Source: Vibrio nitrifigilis (GTDB lineage Bacteria > Pseudomonadota > Gammaproteobacteria > Enterobacterales > Vibrionaceae). From it: a stretch of DNA of 64,000 bases. Below the pieces are notes generated by a model. It was not told where the DNA came from. It saw only the letters and a list, made by a program, of their open reading frames with translations, and ran no database searches. A program made the position numbers and the translations under genes. The stretch lies in contig NZ_JADPMR010000001.1 of the NCBI RefSeq assembly GCF_015686695.1, positions 1,550,001-1,614,000 on the forward strand, read 5' to 3'. Shown here one piece after another: positions 61,037 to 64,000 of the stretch (position 1 is the first letter of the stretch; each line of letters opens with the position of its first letter).

Positions 61037-61550
61037 ATTCATAAAGATTATCGACTCACTTGATCCCTATGTTGATGACCTGCAAGTATTATTGACAGAT
61101 AGTGTTAATGGCGGCGCTTCTGTAGGTTTTATTGCTCCTATTCAGCCTAGTGAATCAATCAGTTACTGGAAAGATGTTGCAGAAGATATTAAGGGAAATT
61201 CCCGCCTCCTTTGGGTTGCGGTCGAGGAGGGGAGTGTTGTTGGTGCTGTTCAGCTGTCTTTGACTTATAAACCCAATGGCAAACATAGAGGTGAGGTAGA
61301 AAAGCTCATGGTGCATACCACTATGCGAGGCAAGGGGATTGCAAAGCAGTTACTTGCGAGTTTAGAAACCTACGCGAAAGAGATAGGGCTGCGGTTATTG
61401 GTCCTAGATACCCGCTTAGGGGACGTCGCTTCGTTGTTGTATTGTAAAGTGGGGTACATAGAAGCCGGACAAATACCTGAATTTGCAAAAAGCTCTGATG
61501 GAGAGCTTGCTGCAACCGTCTATTTCTACAAGCTGTTGCCGAGTCAATAG
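61026..61550 (+). CDS. GNAT-family N-acetyltransferase
   Basis: A 174-residue GNAT. The acetyl-CoA site is EVEKLMVHTTMRGKGIAKQLLASLE, followed by LVLDTRLGDVASLLYCKVGY. ATG 61026 lies inside the end of the previous GNAT gene (11-bp overlap), which implies translational coupling, so the two acetyltransferases are made together. The substrate is not known. Confidence 0.88.
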   Translation: MTIEFIKIIDSLDPYVDDLQVLLTDSVNGGASVGFIAPIQPSESISYWKDVAEDIKGNSRLLWVAVEEGSVVGAVQLSLTYKPNGKHRGEVEKLMVHTTMRGKGIAKQLLASLETYAKEIGLRLLVLDTRLGDVASLLYCKVGYIEAGQIPEFAKSSDGELAATVYFYKLLPSQ

Positions 61551-61988
61551 CAACAAATCATTATCCTTAGTTCATTTCAGGGCGTAATTCTAATTATCTA
61601 GCTATACAAATGACCTCAAGATGCAGGATTCAGAGCTTCATCAACGAGCCTAGGTCAAGCTCAATCGCGGCAGGAATGGTCATTCCCTTTAACTATAGCA
61701 ATACAATTTAGCGTTCAACACTAAATTGTATTGCGCGATGCTGTCTAAGTGTTTTCTGAGGAAGCAATCGAATCTTGAATCAGTCCCACGAGCATCTCAA
61801 CCTTGAGCCGTTTTTTCGGATTTATTGCAGATTGATGTAAACTTGGCTCATTACCTTTACTGTCGCTAGCAATTTATCTGCCTACTTTAGCAGTGTGAGA
61901 TTGTTTAGATATATTAAAGTGAAGGCCTAATTTATCGGAATTAAAGAGTCAAAGGTTAGCGGCCTTTGACTTATGCTAAGGATTTATC
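61551..61988. other. Intergenic stretch with a long inverted repeat
   Basis: About 440 bp without a gene. A perfect 14-bp inverted repeat GCAATACAATTTAG / CTAAATTGTATTGC lies at 61698-61734 with a 9-nt loop and no T run. At 61610-61640 there is CTCAAGATGCAGGATTC, an end-like fragment of the dispersed repeat family. The rest shows only promoter-like AT-rich sequence. Confidence 0.5.
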
Positions 61989-63734
61989 ATGTTTTTTTCT
62001 CGTATGTTTAATCGTCACTCAGTCGCCTGGCTTAATCCTACTACGCTAAAAGACGACTTTTGGGCTGGTTTAACAGGCGCTGTATTAGTATTACCACAAG
62101 GTATTGCTTACGCTATTATTGCGGGCTTACCCCCACAAGTTGGTTTATATACCTCCATCATTTCTGGTACGTTAGCGGCTATCTTTGGTAGTTCGAAACA
62201 CATGATTTCAGGGCCAACAGCGGCGTTATCTATGGTGCTCGCAACATCGCTAGCCGCATTACACAATGTGAATAATGCTTCGATATTGTCATTAGTCGCG
62301 TTGATTACGTTAATGATTGGTGTTATCCAATTAGCGCTCGCTGTATTAAAAGTAGGGCGATTGGTTGATGTTATTTCCCATACGGTTATTCAAGGATTTA
62401 CTTCGGGTGCTGCTGTTTTGATTGCCGCGAGTCAATTCAAATATTTACTCGGTATCGAGGTCTCCTCTTCGCCAACATTAATCGGGTATTTATCAGCAAT
62501 ATGGCAAGGAATAGGGCAAACTAACATCACGGTATTATCGATTGGCGGGATTACCGTTGTGAGCGCACTTATCTGGAAACGCTATATCAAAAAGGTTCCC
62601 TATCTTTTAGGGTCAATGATCATTGGTTCAACCGTGTGTTATTTTATCGCCCCTACAACGTCAGCACCTATCCCTATGGTGACCGCTTTGTCGGGTAGTT
62701 TACCTACATTGACACTGCCTGAATTCTCATCAAGTTTACTGTCTCAATTACTTCCAGCGGCGACAGCCATTGCCTTTTTAGGGTTGATTGAAGCGGCGTC
62801 TATTTCACGTTCGATTGCTCTGCGTTCTAAGCAAAAAGTAGAGGGTAATAGGGAGTTTATTGGTCAGGGGATCTCAAATTTGGTGGGGGCTTTTTTTAGT
62901 TGTTATCCCAGCTCCGGTTCTTTCACACGCTCCGGAGGGAATTTTGATTCTGGGGCAAAAACACCCATCGCTAGTGTCATTTCCGGACTTTTTGTGCTTA
63001 TCGTAATGTTGTTACTACCGGGAATGACTCAATATATTCCGATGTCTGTTATGGCTGCTGGGATCATGGTTATTGCATGGAATTTATTCGATATTAAAGG
63101 GATAGTCAGTGCAATCGGTAAAAGCCGCTCTGAGTTGCTCATTTTTGCAGGCACCTTTTTTTGTATACTGTTTATCAAATTGGAATACGCTATCTATGTG
63201 GGCATAGGGTTATCCTATTTAGTGTTTCTTTCAAACACCGTGTTACCAAAACTGACTGAAGTTGCGCCAATCGAAAGACATGGTAAACGTGAGCTCCGTA
63301 AAGTTGAACGCTATCATTTAGAGGAGTGTCCCAAGATAAAAATTTTGCGGGTAGAGGGGGCGCTTTATTTTGGGTCTACAACGTACGTACAAAATATCCT
63401 ACATGAGTATGCAAAGAACGGTATTACTCACTGTATTTTGGTTATGCGCGGCGTTAATTTTATCGATTTATCCGGTGAACATTTTTTGTTAGACAATATG
63501 AACAATCCCCAAGGGGAGTGCCGCGTTTTGCCTTGCTCTTTGCTCGGCTTTGTTATCGATAATCTTAAAATTCGCGAGTTAAGTCAGGCATTCTTGGATA
63601 AACCGACCGCTGTTACGGCTGAGAATTCAATAAGGGTGGCTGTCGAAGGGGTAGATAATGAGGTGTGTAAAACGTGTACCAAACGGATATTTAACGAATG
63701 CCAATCTAAGCCAGGCCCCAAGGGACAGCCGTAA
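61989..63734 (+). CDS. SulP-family anion transporter with STAS domain
   Basis: A 581-residue SLC26/SulP transporter. The N-terminal 410 residues carry about 12 membrane segments with the signature GLTGAVLVLPQGIAYAIIAG and the GNREFIGQGISNLVGAFFS and YPSSGSFTRSG segments. A STAS domain spans about residues 435-545 (ILRVEGALYFGSTTYVQN, VNFIDLSGEHFL). It moves sulfate or another anion such as bicarbonate. The tail has a short cysteine pair (CKTCTKRIFNEC). A terminator follows. Confidence 0.93.
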   Translation: MFFSRMFNRHSVAWLNPTTLKDDFWAGLTGAVLVLPQGIAYAIIAGLPPQVGLYTSIISGTLAAIFGSSKHMISGPTAALSMVLATSLAALHNVNNASILSLVALITLMIGVIQLALAVLKVGRLVDVISHTVIQGFTSGAAVLIAASQFKYLLGIEVSSSPTLIGYLSAIWQGIGQTNITVLSIGGITVVSALIWKRYIKKVPYLLGSMIIGSTVCYFIAPTTSAPIPMVTALSGSLPTLTLPEFSSSLLSQLLPAATAIAFLGLIEAASISRSIALRSKQKVEGNREFIGQGISNLVGAFFSCYPSSGSFTRSGGNFDSGAKTPIASVISGLFVLIVMLLLPGMTQYIPMSVMAAGIMVIAWNLFDIKGIVSAIGKSRSELLIFAGTFFCILFIKLEYAIYVGIGLSYLVFLSNTVLPKLTEVAPIERHGKRELRKVERYHLEECPKIKILRVEGALYFGSTTYVQNILHEYAKNGITHCILVMRGVNFIDLSGEHFLLDNMNNPQGECRVLPCSLLGFVIDNLKIRELSQAFLDKPTAVTAENSIRVAVEGVDNEVCKTCTKRIFNECQSKPGPKGQP

Positions 63735-63787
63735 CTGTCAATTCGTGATACCCAAAGACGCAGGAATGCTTGAATTGAATGGAAAAG

Positions 63788-63818
63788 AAAAGCCGCTGAT
63801 ACTGTCAGCGGCTTTTTT
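63788..63818 (+). terminator. Rho-independent terminator
   Basis: AAAGCCGCTGA pairs with TCAGCGGCTTT over a 5-nt loop and is followed by a T run, 54 bp after the transporter gene. Further downstream an 11-bp pair CATTTCAGATG / CATCTGAAATG spans 63842-63903; nothing else is seen to the end of the window. Confidence 0.85.
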
Positions 63819-64000
63819 ATACCCGGTTAGGTATTCAACACCATTTCAGATGACCTACCACCTTTTCGTTGAAGTTTCTCTACAACGCAAGGGCATCTGA
63901 AATGATACACGTTGGCAAATTGCCAGCTCTCATTGGTTAAGTGAGAGTGTTATCGTGCGTTTCTAGGCATTACGCGCAGAAACACCAATATCGTCGTGGT

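Noticed and set aside
63658..63900. A separate small gene after the SulP transporter
   Set aside because: It overlaps the transporter's end in another frame, runs through the terminator hairpin and has no coding character.

Overview
The window looks like part of a chromosome from a Vibrionaceae gammaproteobacterium, most likely a Vibrio. The reasons are moderate G+C, many short genes with good Shine-Dalgarno sites, an integron-type attC hairpin beside an acetyltransferase gene, and small dispersed repeats ending in TATACCCAA/TTGGGTATA of the kind common in Vibrio intergenic DNA. No rRNA, tRNA, CRISPR array, prophage or integron integrase is visible.

Layout. 0-4.3 kb: a rhodanese remnant, a thioredoxin, a TetR regulator, a divergent nimT/nimR-like pair, and soxR with a SoxR box in front of it. 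4.4-12.8 kb: an AraC-type regulator and a complete arginine succinyltransferase operon (astC-aruF-aruG-astD-astB-astE) with two succinyltransferase genes, as in Pseudomonas. 13-19.6 kb: an AT-rich accessory stretch with a Crp-like protein, a cysteine hydrolase, a frameshifted esterase, a GNAT gene with an attC site between two copies of a ~160-bp repeat, a broken serine resolvase and two lipoproteins. 19.9-28 kb: a small membrane protein, a serine hydrolase, then a B12-independent (glycyl radical) glycerol/diol dehydratase locus: a GlcG/PduO-C-like gene with an internal stop, a 65-residue peptide, the dehydratase, its radical-SAM activase and a PocR-domain two-component system. 28.2-38.5 kb: a methyltransferase, a LuxR-type regulator, then a catabolic cluster: M20 amidohydrolase, guanidino-group hydrolase, amino-acid ABC transporter with permease and ATPase fused, RidA, and a three-subunit [2Fe-2S]/FAD dehydrogenase. 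38.6-45.6 kb: small membrane proteins, a CPBP protease, a catalase-like/LodA-like fused quinoprotein oxidase with its LodB-like flavoprotein, and an FMN reductase. 45.8-56.7 kb: an LtaS-like sulfatase, a second guanidine-modifying enzyme, a GGDEF cyclase, a Gre-like factor, an oxidoreductase, trehalase, GGCT, GST, an aspartate racemase stub and a lumazine-protein-like gene. 56.9-64 kb: a run of GNAT acetyltransferases, a DUF4174 protein, a LysE exporter and a SulP transporter.

The metabolic theme is nitrogen and carbon recovery from guanidino and amino compounds. The ast operon degrades arginine to glutamate and succinate. The 30-38.5 kb cluster fits uptake of a guanidino or opine-like amino acid, conversion of guanidino to ureido, removal of the carbamoyl group, oxidation of the amine and imine hydrolysis by RidA. 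The LodA-like enzyme is an amino-acid oxidase that makes H2O2 and carries a catalase-like domain on the same chain. The most unusual items are that fusion, the guanidino/opine cluster, the glycyl radical dehydratase with a ~59-residue insertion that resembles a microcompartment targeting helix, and the attC/GNAT/direct-repeat/resolvase island.
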